From Paracoccaceae bacterium (lineage in GTDB: Bacteria > Pseudomonadota > Alphaproteobacteria > Rhodobacterales > Rhodobacteraceae): DNA of 43,501 nt. Both the position numbers and the translations under genes were made by a program. The notes below the pieces were generated by a model that worked only from the letters and a program-made list of their open reading frames with translations, was not told the origin of the DNA and did no database searches. Shown piece by piece: positions 26,583-37,694 of this stretch (position 1 is its first letter; every line of letters starts with the position of its first letter). The DNA lies in the NCBI GenBank assembly GCA_018223125.1, contig JAAEZA010000038.1:1-43501 (forward strand), read 5' to 3'.

Positions 26583-27434
26583 ATGGTTGTTGAAAGATTC
26601 GCCCCCTCGCCCACCGGTTTTCTGCATTTGGGACACGGTTTTTCTGCGTTAACAGCATATGATGCTGCCATGGAACAGAACGGCCGTTTCCTCTTGCGGA
26701 TAGAGGATATCGACACCGCGCGTTCCAAGCCGGAATACGAAGAGACGATTTATGAAGACCTGCACTGGCTTGGCATAAGCTGGGAAGAACCGGTTTTGCG
26801 TCAGTCAGAGCGGATGGACCATTACAACGCTGCGCTGGACAGACTGGTGGATATGGGGCTGTGTTACCCCTGTTCCTGCACCAGACGCGATATTGCAGAG
26901 GCGCTTTCCGCGCCGCAGGAAGGTTCGGAACAACAGTTTGGTCCGGACGGAGCGATCTACCCCCGAACCTGCTGCACCCGTTCGATGGCACAGAAATCCG
27001 ATACGGACGCTGTCCGGTTGGACATGCGCAAAGCGGTGGCAGCGTTCGGTGATCCGTCCGGAACAGGCTATATCGAACTGGGTGAAAATGCCGGTTGGAA
27101 ACCACTATCGTCTGATTACCTTGTGAAGCTATGCGGCGATATCGTGCTGGCACGGCGGGACATTGGAACCTCGTACCATCTGGCCGTGGTTGTAGACGAT
27201 GCCGCCCAAAACGTAACCCATGTGACACGGGGCGCGGATATGGCTCCGGCAACCCCGATACATGTCTTGCTTCAGAACCTGTTGTCCCTGCCGACACCCG
27301 ATTACCGTCATCACCGCCTGATCCGCGACAACACCGGAAAACGGCTGGCAAAACGCCATGACGCGCTCGCGCTTCGTACGCTACGGGGGTCAGGCTGGAC
27401 ACCGGACGATGTCCGGGAGGCGGTCAAACCATAG
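26583..27434 (+). CDS. gluQ: Glutamyl-Q tRNA(Asp) synthetase
   Basis: The 283-residue paralogue of glutamyl-tRNA synthetase attaches glutamate to queuosine at the wobble position of tRNA(Asp). It keeps the HIGH-like motif (SPTGFLHLGHGFSA), the KMSKS-like GKRLAKRHDA, and a zinc site built from CYPCSC and YPRTCC. It lacks the anticodon-binding domain of full synthetases, as expected from its size. The ATG at 26583 is chosen over 26556 because GGGGGAGAA precedes it. The last 11 bp overlap the convergent hisI gene. Confidence 0.93.
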   Translation: MVVERFAPSPTGFLHLGHGFSALTAYDAAMEQNGRFLLRIEDIDTARSKPEYEETIYEDLHWLGISWEEPVLRQSERMDHYNAALDRLVDMGLCYPCSCTRRDIAEALSAPQEGSEQQFGPDGAIYPRTCCTRSMAQKSDTDAVRLDMRKAVAAFGDPSGTGYIELGENAGWKPLSSDYLVKLCGDIVLARRDIGTSYHLAVVVDDAAQNVTHVTRGADMAPATPIHVLLQNLLSLPTPDYRHHRLIRDNTGKRLAKRHDALALRTLRGSGWTPDDVREAVKP

Positions 27435-27783
27435 GTTTTGAAAGCTCTACTTCACCTTCGGTCACACTGGTATAAAAACAACTGCGCCGGTTGGTGTGAC
27501 AGGCCGGACCTTCCTGATCGACCAACACAAGAATGCAATCCCTGTCACAATCGATCCGCATGTCCATCAGCTTTTGCGTATGTCCCGATGTTTCCCCTTT
27601 CACCCAGAACGATGAACGCGAGCGCGACCAGTAGGTGACACGACCGGTTTCAAGGGTTTTCTCCACTGCTTGCTTATTCATCCAAGCCAGCATCAAAACC
27701 TCTCCGGTATCGTGTTGCTGGGCGATCACGGGCAACAATCCGCGATCGTCAAATTTTAGTGTGGCTGGATCAAATTTTTCCAT
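27424..27783 (-). CDS. hisI: Phosphoribosyl-AMP cyclohydrolase (histidine biosynthesis)
   Basis: The 119-residue enzyme hydrolyses the purine ring of phosphoribosyl-AMP, the third step of histidine synthesis. It shows the core VLMLAWMNKQAVEKTLETG, then YWSRSRSSFWVKGETSGHTQ. Cys ligands for zinc lie in DCDRDC and ACHTNRRSCFY, and the DxDxD-type acidic residues are in RIDCDRD. It is a stand-alone HisI, without a fused HisE. It overlaps gluQ tail to tail by 11 bp and is divergent from the IscU-like gene. Confidence 0.95.
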   Translation of the reverse strand: MEKFDPATLKFDDRGLLPVIAQQHDTGEVLMLAWMNKQAVEKTLETGRVTYWSRSRSSFWVKGETSGHTQKLMDMRIDCDRDCILVLVDQEGPACHTNRRSCFYTSVTEGEVELSKPMV

Positions 27784-27861
27784 CTCGGGCCGGTTCCTCT
27801 TTCCAAAACTGGGGTTGGGGCCTAGTTATAGGGGTAACACAAGAAATAGAAGGGCTGCGCA

Positions 27862-28308
27862 ATGACTGACGCATCCGAAATGGTAAAACTCTATTCGAAC
27901 CGGATTCTGGCACTGGCGGCGGATATCCCCCATGCAGACCGGCTCACCTCGCCGGAGGCGAGCGAGATGAAACGCTCCCCTTTATGCGGGTCCACGGTAA
28001 CAGTTGACGTTTGCGTCAAAGACGGTGTTGTTTCGGACTTCGGTCAGGACGTGAAGGCCTGCGCTTTGGGGCAGGCTTCGGCCAGCGTATTGGGCGGCGC
28101 GGTTCTGGGGCAATCGCTGGAGACGATCAGAACCGGACGGGACCAGTTGGCCGCGATGCTTAAATCCGATGGCCCTGTACCGGATGCACCCTTTGAAGGG
28201 CTGGAGGTTTTGCAACCGGCCAGAGCCTATAAAAACCGCCACGCTTCCATCCTTCTAGCCTTTGATGCAACTGTCGCAGCTTTGGAAAGCCTGTCGCAGG
28301 CGGCATGA
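27862..28308 (+). CDS. Iron-sulfur cluster assembly scaffold (IscU/SufU-like)
   Basis: The 148-residue NifU-N-type protein probably assembles or carries Fe-S clusters. It has Cys in SPLCGSTVTVDV and in VKACALGQASASV, two of the usual three ligands. The position of the third, after KNRH, holds Ala (KNRHASILLAF), a variation I believe occurs in related alphaproteobacterial proteins. It may therefore not be a classic scaffold. It stands alone: no IscS or SufBCD genes are near. It is divergent from hisI. Confidence 0.8.
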   Translation: MTDASEMVKLYSNRILALAADIPHADRLTSPEASEMKRSPLCGSTVTVDVCVKDGVVSDFGQDVKACALGQASASVLGGAVLGQSLETIRTGRDQLAAMLKSDGPVPDAPFEGLEVLQPARAYKNRHASILLAFDATVAALESLSQAA

Positions 28309-28328
28309 AATCCGCGTAACGCCGGAGC

Positions 28329-28362
28329 AAAAAAAAACGCCGCAACCTGAACAGGTGCGGCG
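28329..28362 (-). terminator. Minus-strand intrinsic terminator
   Basis: On the minus strand the order is stem CGCCGC-ACC, loop, GGT-GCGGCG with one bulged base, then nine T (plus-strand A run 28329-28337, stem 28338-28362). It ends a minus-strand transcript. The only candidate gene for it is the 41-residue ORF at 28496-28621. Confidence 0.8.
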
Positions 28363-28495
28363 CGATAGGTGTGCGGCGTCGAAATTCGGGCACATCGGAA
28401 ACGGGGCAACGTTTCAGGGCCGTTCAAAAACGGCAGGTATCACAGGGACGAGGCATCCGGATACCCACGTGCAGCCGAGCGACCGCGGACAGAGT

Positions 28496-28621
28496 TCAGA
28501 GGGTGTAACCGGGGAGGTGAAGCACAACGACCAGCATCACAAAAATTGCGGAAAGCCCGACAACGTCTTCCAGTACAGTTGCGGAGTTTGCATTCAGAAT
28601 TCGGATCATTTCGCGGATCAT
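28496..28621 (-). CDS. 41-residue predicted membrane protein
   Basis: The frame from the ATG (28619-28621) to the TGA at 28496-28498 encodes 41 residues. It begins MIREMIRIL, then has a hydrophobic segment of about 18 residues (VVGLSAIFVMLVVVLHLP) and ends GYTL. A GAGG ribosome site lies 7 bases upstream, and a strong terminator lies about 130 bp downstream on the same strand. One transmembrane helix is likely. I recall similar short membrane proteins in Rhodobacterales, but no name or function can be given. It is upstream of the convergent IscU-like gene's end and downstream of recG's end. Confidence 0.65.
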   Translation of the reverse strand: MIREMIRILNANSATVLEDVVGLSAIFVMLVVVLHLPGYTL

Positions 28622-28731
28622 CAGGAGACCTCAGTGGTTATGTTCTCGTCAGTTCCTGTAATGTTCCGCAATTGTTCCATCATTGCAAGAACTAAATGAG
28701 AACATTCAAAATGTCTCAAACTTTAACGGCA

Positions 28732-30819
28732 TCAACCCACTGAAATATAACGAAAAGATTTTTCCTGCTCCATAAGATACAGGAGAACACGTGCAGCCTT
28801 CCCGCGCTCTGAAGTCAGATCCGGGTCTTCCGCCAGCAACAAACGCGCGTCATCCTGTGCCGTTTTCATCAGGTCGGATTGCCGTTCAAGATCTGCTACC
28901 CTGAAACGTGGCAACCCGGATTGGGCAACTCCCAGAACGTCGCCCGCTCCCCTAATCTTCAAGTCTTCATCGGCGATACGGAACCCGTCGTTCGTATCCC
29001 GCATGGTTTTCAACCTGCGTTCAGCGGTTTTGCCAAGTGTGCCGTACATCAGCAGACAGGTCGATGCCGCGGACCCGCGGCCGACCCGCCCGCGCAACTG
29101 GTGCAGTTGCGCCAGACCAAAGCTTTCGGCCTGTTCGATCACCATGATGCTTGCAGTGGGGACGTTCACGCCCACTTCGATCACCGTGGTCGCCACCAGC
29201 ACCTTGGTGCGTCCGGCGACAAAATCCGCCATGGCTGCGTCTTTATCCGCCGGTGGCATCTGTCCGTGTACCATGCCGACATTTTCTTCACCCAGCGCAA
29301 GGCGCAGCAAACGATACCGTTCTTCGGTGGCGGCCCAGTCCTTTGTTTCGCTTTCCCCGACAAGGGGGCACACCCAATAGGCCTGCCGCCCCTCTGCAAT
29401 CGCGTTGCGCAAGTGGGACACCACTTCTTCAAGCCGCTTGTTGGACACCAGAACCGTTTCGATCGGCTTGCGCCCGGCGGGTTTTTCATCCAGCACCGAC
29501 ACGTCCATATCACCGTAATTTGCCAGTTCCAAAGAGCGCGGAATCGGCGTGGCCGTCATAACCAGAACGTCAACTGCCGATCCTTTTTCCCCGAGATCCA
29601 GCCGCTGGCGCACCCCGAATCGATGTTGTTCATCGATCACAGCAAGCCGGAGATCCTGGAAGTGGACGTCCTTCTGAAACACCGCATGGGTTCCGACAAG
29701 AATCTGGATATTGCCTTTTGCCAGAGCGTCCAGTTTTTTGCGCCGCTCTGCCCCGCTGTCCCGCCCTGTCAGCAGTTCAAGCACAACGCCAGCCTCGGAC
29801 GCCAGCGGCTGCAGCCCTTCCACATGCTGACGCGCAAGAATTTCAGTCGGGGCCATCAAAACGCCCTGCCCGCCGGATTCCACAGCAGCCAGTAGCGCGA
29901 TCAGGGCAACAAGGGTTTTTCCGGATCCGACGTCCCCCTGTAAAAGACGGTTCATCCTGCGTTTGCTTGCCATGTCTTCGGTAATTTCCGTAAAGGCCCG
30001 CAATTGCGCATTGGTAGGTGCGTAAGGCAATGATTTCAGCACCTTGTTCCGCAGAACCCCTGTGCCCTTGGTCTCCAGCCCTTTGGCGCGGCGCTGGGAA
30101 TTGCGCGCCAGCGCCAATGTGATCTGATGGGCAAGCATTTCATCATAGGCCAACCGTGCACGGGCCGGCGCAGTGGCCTGAACATCATTATGGGATTCCG
30201 GCGCATGGGCAGATTCAACCGCGTCTTTCCACGCAGGCCACCCAAACTTGGCAATAACCGAAGGCGCGATCCATTCTGCAAGCTCCGGTAACAGACGCAA
30301 GGCAGACCGGGCAGCCCGAAACACCTGTTTCTGGTTAACCCCTGCCGTCAGCGGATAGAGAGGTTCATTCGCGGGGATCGTTCCCGCCGCATCCAGTGGC
30401 AGAATATAGTCCGGATGGACCATCTGGGCGATGCTGTCGAACATTTCAACCTTGCCGGAAACCACACGTTTCTGTCCGCTCGGCAGTTGTTCGCGCAACC
30501 AGTCGGAGCGTGCGTGGAAAAACACCAGTTGAAAGCTGGTCTGACTGTCCTGCACCGTCACACGGTAGGGGCGCCCCTTCACCGCGTTCGGCGTGTGAAT
30601 ACCGACGACAACCTCAACCGTCACCACCGCAGGAGGCTCTACGTTCAGAATACTGGACTGCAACTGCCGGTTCACCAGACTATGGGGCAGCAGGAACAGC
30701 AGGTCCCGCGGGCGGGTGATGTCAATCTTGGCGTAATTTTGAGCGGTCTTGGGACCGATCCCGTCAAGAACAGTCAGGTCCGCAAAAAGCGGGAAGAGGA
30801 TTTCGGGACGGCGGCTCAT
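28732..30819 (-). CDS. recG: ATP-dependent DNA helicase RecG
   Basis: The 695-residue helicase remodels stalled replication forks and branch-migrates Holliday junctions. The N-terminal wedge domain (LDGIGPKTAQNYAKIDI, an OB fold) leads into the two RecA-like domains. Walker A is LLQGDVGSGKTLVALIAL, the DEAD-equivalent box is VIDEQHRFGVRQR, and motif III is MTATPIPRSL. Motifs V-VI include VIEVGVNVPTASIMVIEQAE and LHQLRGRVGRG. It is the second gene of a ligA-recG pair with a 9 bp gap. The length is normal. Confidence 0.96.
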   Translation of the reverse strand: MSRRPEILFPLFADLTVLDGIGPKTAQNYAKIDITRPRDLLFLLPHSLVNRQLQSSILNVEPPAVVTVEVVVGIHTPNAVKGRPYRVTVQDSQTSFQLVFFHARSDWLREQLPSGQKRVVSGKVEMFDSIAQMVHPDYILPLDAAGTIPANEPLYPLTAGVNQKQVFRAARSALRLLPELAEWIAPSVIAKFGWPAWKDAVESAHAPESHNDVQATAPARARLAYDEMLAHQITLALARNSQRRAKGLETKGTGVLRNKVLKSLPYAPTNAQLRAFTEITEDMASKRRMNRLLQGDVGSGKTLVALIALLAAVESGGQGVLMAPTEILARQHVEGLQPLASEAGVVLELLTGRDSGAERRKKLDALAKGNIQILVGTHAVFQKDVHFQDLRLAVIDEQHRFGVRQRLDLGEKGSAVDVLVMTATPIPRSLELANYGDMDVSVLDEKPAGRKPIETVLVSNKRLEEVVSHLRNAIAEGRQAYWVCPLVGESETKDWAATEERYRLLRLALGEENVGMVHGQMPPADKDAAMADFVAGRTKVLVATTVIEVGVNVPTASIMVIEQAESFGLAQLHQLRGRVGRGSAASTCLLMYGTLGKTAERRLKTMRDTNDGFRIADEDLKIRGAGDVLGVAQSGLPRFRVADLERQSDLMKTAQDDARLLLAEDPDLTSERGKAARVLLYLMEQEKSFRYISVG

Positions 30820-30828
30820 CCTGCCACC

Positions 30829-32997
<2,169 letters not shown>

Positions 32998-33131
32998 CTA
33001 TTTGGCTGTCTGTGTCGGGTCCAGTGGACATTTGGACCAATTGGTATTTTGCAGGAAAAACCTCAAAGCTCCAATTAGAGCATCGTCAGAACGGATTGAG
33101 GTTTAAGATTTTAAGATGGAATACCACCCCG

Positions 33132-33845
33132 TCAGGCTGACGCGACCATCTTAACTGAATCCGGTGCCTCATCGGGATCCCGCAAAACATAACCCCGTCC
33201 CCAGACCGTTTCGATATGGTTTTCGCCGCCCGTGGCTTCGGCCAGTTTCTTGCGCAGCTTGCAAATAAACACATCAATGATTTTAAGCTCGGGTTCGTCC
33301 ATGCCACCGTAAAGATGGTTCAGAAACATTTCCTTGGTCAGCGTGGTCCCCTTGCGCAGTGAAAGCAATTCCAGCATCTGGTATTCCTTCCCTGTCAGGT
33401 GGACGGCGTCCTGTCCGACTGACACTGTTTTTGTATCAAGGTTCACAACGATCCGGCCGGTTTCAATCACAGATTGTGCATGCCCTTTGGAACGGCGCAC
33501 AATCGCGTGAATACGGGCCACAAGTTCTTCGCGGTGGAACGGTTTTGTAAGGTAGTCATCAGCACCGAAACCAAGACCTTTCACCTTTTCCGAAGCATCA
33601 TCATTTCCGGAAAGGATCAGGATCGGTGTCTGGATTTTTGCCACACGCAACTGGCGCAACACTTCGTGCCCGTTGATGTCTGGCAGGTTCAAATCCAACA
33701 GAATAAGGTCGTAATCATAAAGCTTTGCAAGGTCGATACCCTCTTCGCCGAGATCTGTCGCATAGACATTCAGGTTGGCGTTAGACAGCATAAATTCGAT
33801 ACTTCGGGAGGTCGTAGGATCATCTTCAACAAGCAGAACACGCAT
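33132..33845 (-). CDS. ctrA: Cell-cycle response regulator CtrA
   Basis: CtrA controls cell-cycle or motility genes in Alphaproteobacteria. The 237-residue protein has a receiver domain with the phospho-acceptor D51 in [10 protein letters not shown] and E7/D8/D9 in LLVEDDP. An OmpR/PhoB-type winged helix follows, containing [20 protein letters not shown] and the [11 protein letters not shown] end. The start is set at MRVLLVEDD (33845), not at 33893. Two TTAA-N7-TTAC/TTTA sites lie upstream, consistent with autoregulation. The sciP-like gene lies next upstream on the same strand. In many Rhodobacterales CtrA is not essential and governs motility and gene-transfer-agent genes, so the target set here is open. 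Confidence 0.95.
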   Translation of the reverse strand: MRVLLVEDDPTTSRSIEFMLSNANLNVYATDLGEEGIDLAKLYDYDLILLDLNLPDINGHEVLRQLRVAKIQTPILILSGNDDASEKVKGLGFGADDYLTKPFHREELVARIHAIVRRSKGHAQSVIETGRIVVNLDTKTVSVGQDAVHLTGKEYQMLELLSLRKGTTLTKEMFLNHLYGGMDEPELKIIDVFICKLRKKLAEATGGENHIETVWGRGYVLRDPDEAPDSVKMVASA

Positions 33846-33900
33846 AACAGTCTCCAGATCGGTCAATTTTTTTTCGCAAGTCCAGTATCCCACAACTTAG

Positions 33901-33956
33901 TTAAATATGCGTTACATTCTGAAGAAACATATCAATACACGTTAAAGTTGCGTTTA
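33901..33956 (-). promoter_or_regulatory. Near-consensus CtrA boxes upstream of ctrA
   Basis: TTAA-N7-TTAC occurs at 33901-33915 and TTAA-N7-TTTA at 33942-33956. The consensus CtrA site is TTAA-N7-TTAA. Both lie in the 136 bp gap between ctrA and the SciP-like gene and suggest autoregulation. Each has one mismatch in the second half-site. Confidence 0.55.
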
Positions 33957-33981
33957 TTTTGCAACCTCTGTCGCACAGACG

Positions 33982-34257
33982 TCAGCTCCGGTATTTCTGG
34001 ATTGCGGTTACGCGCAGGGCCGCCGGACCATGGCTTTTGACGGCACTGATCCAGCTTGCCAGTTCATCGCGGGTCAGATCATAGGTCTGGCAAGCCTCCG
34101 TCGCGGTGATCAACCCGCCTTCCACAGCGGCGACAATAACCGCCTTGCGCCGCGCCACCCAGCGGGAAGTATTCTTCGGCGGGAGGTCAGACCTGCTCAG
34201 ACGGCTTCCATCCGGCAGTGTTACAAACACGGGTCCTGCGTCCTTTCTTATGTACAT
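33982..34257 (-). CDS. sciP: SciP-like CtrA-inhibitory protein (DUF1153)
   Basis: The 91-residue protein is of the DUF1153/SciP family, small helix-turn-helix proteins that in Caulobacter bind CtrA and block its activation of promoters. The family signature is visible: [20 protein letters not shown], then [20 protein letters not shown] and [19 protein letters not shown]. The ATG at 34257 is preferred over a TTG at 34290. AAGG lies just upstream of the ATG. The gene is transcribed toward ctrA, so both are on one strand with about 136 bp between them. Confidence 0.85.
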   Translation of the reverse strand: MYIRKDAGPVFVTLPDGSRLSRSDLPPKNTSRWVARRKAVIVAAVEGGLITATEACQTYDLTRDELASWISAVKSHGPAALRVTAIQKYRS

Positions 34258-34431
34258 GGCGCACCTTCTGACTATTTTCACTGTGGCCAAATTCCGTGCA
34301 AACCCCTAATAACCGGTGAACCCTGCCCCTTGAGAACGCTTAGGGTTTTACTATATTCCATATCAAACCTGATCTATCGGGCCGGCAATACGGTCTGGTT
34401 CCGGCGGTCAGCCCAGAACACCGGCGATGCA

Positions 34432-35577
34432 ATGGCACTCGACACTCCAAAAAACGAACTGAATTCGATGGGCTTTACCAAAGAGCCGAAAGACACCCGT
34501 GTGCTCGTTGCCATGTCGGGCGGCGTGGACAGCTCTGTGGTGGCCGCGCAACTGGCCTCCGAAGGCTATGATGTGGTCGGGATTACGCTCCAGCTTTATG
34601 ATCACGGCGCGGCCCTCGCCAAGAAAGGCGCCTGTTGTGCCGGACGGGATATCCATGACGCCCGCCGCGTCGCCGAGGAAATGGGCTTTCCCCATTATGT
34701 TCTGGATTACGAAAACAAGTTCCGCGAAAGCGTGATCGACGAATTTGCCGACAGCTACCTTGCGGGGGCAACCCCTGTGCCCTGCATCCGGTGCAACGAG
34801 CGGGTGAAATTCCGCGACCTGCTGGAAACCGCAAAGGATCTGGATGCCGATTGCATGGCGACAGGCCACTATATCCAGCGGTTTATGGGCGAAACCAAGG
34901 CCGAACTGCACAAGGCTGCCGATGGTGACCGGGATCAGAGCTATTTCCTGTTTTCCACAAAACAGGAGCAACTGGACTACCTGCGTTTCCCGCTTGGCCA
35001 TCTGCGCAGCAAGGCAGAAACCCGTGAACTCGCCCGCAAGTTCGGCCTGCCTGTAGCGGACAAACCGGACAGTCAGGACATCTGCTTTGTGCCAAACGGA
35101 TCTTACGCCGCAGTGATTGAAAAACTGCGCCCGGGCGCGGCGGATCCGGGCCAGATTGTGCATCTGGATGGCGAGGTTCTGGGAGAGCACAAGGGTGTGA
35201 TCCACTACACCGTCGGCCAGCGGCGCGGACTTGGTATCGGCGGGCGCGAACCGCTTTATGTGGTAAAGCTGGACGTGGATAAGAAACACGTTATCGTCGG
35301 CCCGAAAGAAGCCCTTGCAACGCGCACGGTGCCGGTGCGGGAAATCAACTGGCTTGGCGACGAGCCTTTTGAAAGCCGCGAGGAATGGCATGTTTCCGTG
35401 CGGGTGCGCTCCACCCGTGCCCCCAAAGAAGCAATCGTGCGGCCGCTTTCAGCTACAGAAGCCGAGGTAGAACTGCTCTGCCCCGAAGAAGGCGTGGCCC
35501 CCGGTCAGGCCTGCGTGTTCTATGAAACCGAAGGTACCCGTATCTGGGGCGGCGGCTGGATCTGGCGCGGCTATTAA
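34432..35577 (+). CDS. mnmA: tRNA 2-thiouridylase MnmA
   Basis: The 381-residue enzyme thiolates U34 of certain tRNAs using ATP and sulfur relayed from IscS. It has the PP-loop [16 protein letters not shown] near the N-terminus, and the catalytic Cys pair in [13 protein letters not shown] and [11 protein letters not shown]. The open frame begins at 34030, but that extension would cover the opposite-strand sciP, so the ATG at 34432 ([10 protein letters not shown]) is used. The C-terminal beta-barrel ends GGGWIWRGY, as usual. It is divergent from sciP. Confidence 0.95.
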   Translation: MALDTPKNELNSMGFTKEPKDTRVLVAMSGGVDSSVVAAQLASEGYDVVGITLQLYDHGAALAKKGACCAGRDIHDARRVAEEMGFPHYVLDYENKFRESVIDEFADSYLAGATPVPCIRCNERVKFRDLLETAKDLDADCMATGHYIQRFMGETKAELHKAADGDRDQSYFLFSTKQEQLDYLRFPLGHLRSKAETRELARKFGLPVADKPDSQDICFVPNGSYAAVIEKLRPGAADPGQIVHLDGEVLGEHKGVIHYTVGQRRGLGIGGREPLYVVKLDVDKKHVIVGPKEALATRTVPVREINWLGDEPFESREEWHVSVRVRSTRAPKEAIVRPLSATEAEVELLCPEEGVAPGQACVFYETEGTRIWGGGWIWRGY

Positions 35578-35646
35578 ATCTTTCACAATTAGGCACATGT
35601 TAACATCTGCTTCCTAAGCTGTGCTTGCCGCAGCTTGGGGGACCGG

Positions 35647-36204
35647 ATGAAAGGTGTCGTTTTTGTTGAACTGTTGTCATTGGCGGACTCCCTGATCGGG
35701 GAAGATGCTGTTGACGATGTGCTTAATTCTACAAAACTGGCATCAGGCGGTGCCTTTTCCGCTGTGGGAAACTACCCCTGTCGTGAATTAATGGCGTTAC
35801 TGGACGCGCTTTCACATCACGCCGGTACAACACCCGAGAATTTGCAAACAAATTTCGGAAAATGGATATTCCGCCGTTTTGCCGAGACCCATTCCACTTT
35901 CATGGAAGGGAAAACGACCGCATTTCAGATGCTGGACTCAATTGAAGGTGAAGTCCACGTAGAGGTGCGCAAACTCTATCCCGATGCGGAACTGCCGACG
36001 TTTGCCACCCGTTACCTATCGGCGCAAAGTTTCGAAATGGTTTATCTTTCCGAACGCCCCCTTGTGGATTTTTGCCAGGGCATGATTGAGGCCTGCATCG
36101 AACATTTCGGGGAAACCGCGTTCATATCCCGCACGCCACTCTCTACCGCAGAAGGCTCCGGTGCAACTTTCACCATCCGCCTGACAACGCGACTGGTTGC
36201 CTAA
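35647..36204 (+). CDS. H-NOX haem nitric-oxide sensor
   Basis: This 185-residue stand-alone H-NOX protein binds haem and senses NO (or O2). The proximal haem ligand H104 lies in GEVHVEVRKLYPDAELPTF, and the propionate-binding YxSxR motif is at 133-137 (YLSER). The N-terminus, MKGVVFVELLSLADSLIGED, is typical. An in-frame GTG-type start at 35635 is less likely than the ATG at 35647. Its TAA overlaps the ATG of the next gene by one base, so it is paired with a hybrid histidine kinase. H-NOX/kinase pairs regulate biofilm or motility in several bacteria. Confidence 0.9.
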   Translation: MKGVVFVELLSLADSLIGEDAVDDVLNSTKLASGGAFSAVGNYPCRELMALLDALSHHAGTTPENLQTNFGKWIFRRFAETHSTFMEGKTTAFQMLDSIEGEVHVEVRKLYPDAELPTFATRYLSAQSFEMVYLSERPLVDFCQGMIEACIEHFGETAFISRTPLSTAEGSGATFTIRLTTRLVA

Positions 36205-37580
36205 TGGACTTAATGACTCCACCCTTCGTAAAAGACACCGTGTCGCGACAGCGCTATGAACGGGAAAAGGCTGCGCGGCTGGAGGCGGAATCCCTGCTTG
36301 ATGTGAAAAGCCGTGCTCTTTGGGAAGCCAATCAAAGACTGATCAGACAGGCGGACGAGCTGGAAAGAATGGTGGCAGACCGTACCACCGAATTGCACAA
36401 CGCAATGGAGGCTGCCGAAGCAAGCAACAAAGCCAAAAGCGTCTTTCTCGCCAATATGAGCCATGAAATCCGTACCCCCCTGAACGGGGTTCTTGGTATG
36501 GCGGAGTCGCTGACGGATACAAACCAGACGGCTGAACAACAGGAAATGACCAACACTATTCTGGAAAGCGGCCGTTTGCTTCTTTCGGTGCTGAGCGACA
36601 TTCTGGATGTGTCAAAGATCGAGGCGGGTGAACTGACGATAGAAAAGATCCCGTTTGATCTGGTTGCCCATTTCAATGCTGCCAAACAGCTCTACCGTAT
36701 GAAAGCTGTCAAACAAAACCTTCTGTTTGACATTAAACTCGCCCCTTCCGCGCAGGGCTGGATCAAAAGCGATCCGGTCCGACTGCGCCAGATTGTCGGG
36801 AATCTGGTTTCAAATGCTCTTAAATTCACGAGCGAAGGAAAGGTTTGTGTTCGTGTGGAACAGGAAGAGTCCGAAGCCGGAACGTTCCTGACAATCCGCG
36901 TGATTGATACGGGGATTGGCATCCATCAGGACAGAGTGAAGCAGCTTTTCCAGCCTTTCAGACAGGCGGACGCCAGTATATCCCGAAACTTCGGCGGCAG
37001 CGGGCTCGGGCTCGTGATCTCCCGCCAGATCTGTCGTCTGATGGAAGGCGATCTGACTGTGCGCAGCACATTTGGCGTAGGGTCGGAGTTTACGGCACGG
37101 ATTAAAGTTGATCCGGCTGTCCGCTCGATTCAGCCGGTGCCTGTGCTGGAAGATGAAGCGTTCAAGTTTTTGGCGTCTCGAAACTGGCGCATCCTTGTTG
37201 CGGAAGACAACCGGACAAACCGGCTGGTTCTGGAAAAACAGCTAAAAAATCTGGACCTAGATCTGGTTCTGGTCTCAAACGGAACAGAAGCAGTTGAAAT
37301 TACAATGGCACGCCCATTCGATCTGATTTTGATGGACATCAACATGCCGGTGCTTGGCGGGATGGAAGCCACAGAAAAAATCCGCCAATGGGAAGAGAAT
37401 ACCGCGCGTCCGCGCACCCCGATCCTTGCGCTGACAGCCAATGCAATGACATATCAGATTGCAGAATACCTTGACGGGGGAATGGACGGCCATCTTTCCA
37501 AGCCGTTGAACAAAAGCGTGTTGATCCGCACCCTGTCCGAAACCCTACAGCGCAAGGCAGGGCAATCCTTACCGCCCTAA
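36204..37580 (+). CDS. Hybrid histidine kinase (HnoK-like), partner of H-NOX
   Basis: The 458-residue cytoplasmic kinase has a charged coiled region (residues 10-75). HisKA follows with the phospho-acceptor H87 in SHEIRTPLNGVLGMAE. The ATPase domain has N204 in LVSNALKF, DTGIGI (235-240) and GGSGLGLVISRQI. A receiver domain has acidic E334/D335 in VAEDNRTNR, D378 in LMDINMP and K433 in SKPL. No transmembrane helix or separate sensor domain is seen, so the H-NOX protein encoded upstream is the likely sensor. The genes overlap by one base (TAATG). No partner response regulator or cyclic-di-GMP enzyme lies adjacent, so the output is unknown. Confidence 0.92.
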   Translation: MDLMTPPFVKDTVSRQRYEREKAARLEAESLLDVKSRALWEANQRLIRQADELERMVADRTTELHNAMEAAEASNKAKSVFLANMSHEIRTPLNGVLGMAESLTDTNQTAEQQEMTNTILESGRLLLSVLSDILDVSKIEAGELTIEKIPFDLVAHFNAAKQLYRMKAVKQNLLFDIKLAPSAQGWIKSDPVRLRQIVGNLVSNALKFTSEGKVCVRVEQEESEAGTFLTIRVIDTGIGIHQDRVKQLFQPFRQADASISRNFGGSGLGLVISRQICRLMEGDLTVRSTFGVGSEFTARIKVDPAVRSIQPVPVLEDEAFKFLASRNWRILVAEDNRTNRLVLEKQLKNLDLDLVLVSNGTEAVEITMARPFDLILMDINMPVLGGMEATEKIRQWEENTARPRTPILALTANAMTYQIAEYLDGGMDGHLSKPLNKSVLIRTLSETLQRKAGQSLPP

Positions 37581-37652
37581 GTATAATACAGCCCGCGTGA
37601 ATGACGTCACGCAGTTCCAGGATCGCATTTTTTTGCGACAGCACAACGTTGC

Positions 37653-37680
37653 AGCGGGTGTCTTTCACTAAACACCCGCT
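37653..37680. terminator. Hairpin between the kinase and the MttB-family gene
   Basis: AGCGGGTGT (37653-37661) pairs with ACACCCGCT (37672-37680). It sits between convergent ends and could serve either gene. A second small repeat, GCGTGA/TCACGC, is at 37595-37612. There is no clean T-tract at the main stem. Confidence 0.45.
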
Positions 37681-37694
37681 GCCTCGACGATCAC

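Noticed and set aside
33058-33104. AAACCTCAA/TTGAGGTTT repeat downstream of ctrA
   Set aside because: The 29-base loop and lack of a T-tract make it too weak to call a terminator.
35597-35606. ATGTTAACAT palindrome upstream of the H-NOX gene
   Set aside because: It is a perfect 10 bp palindrome but single and short; I cannot tie it to a known regulator.
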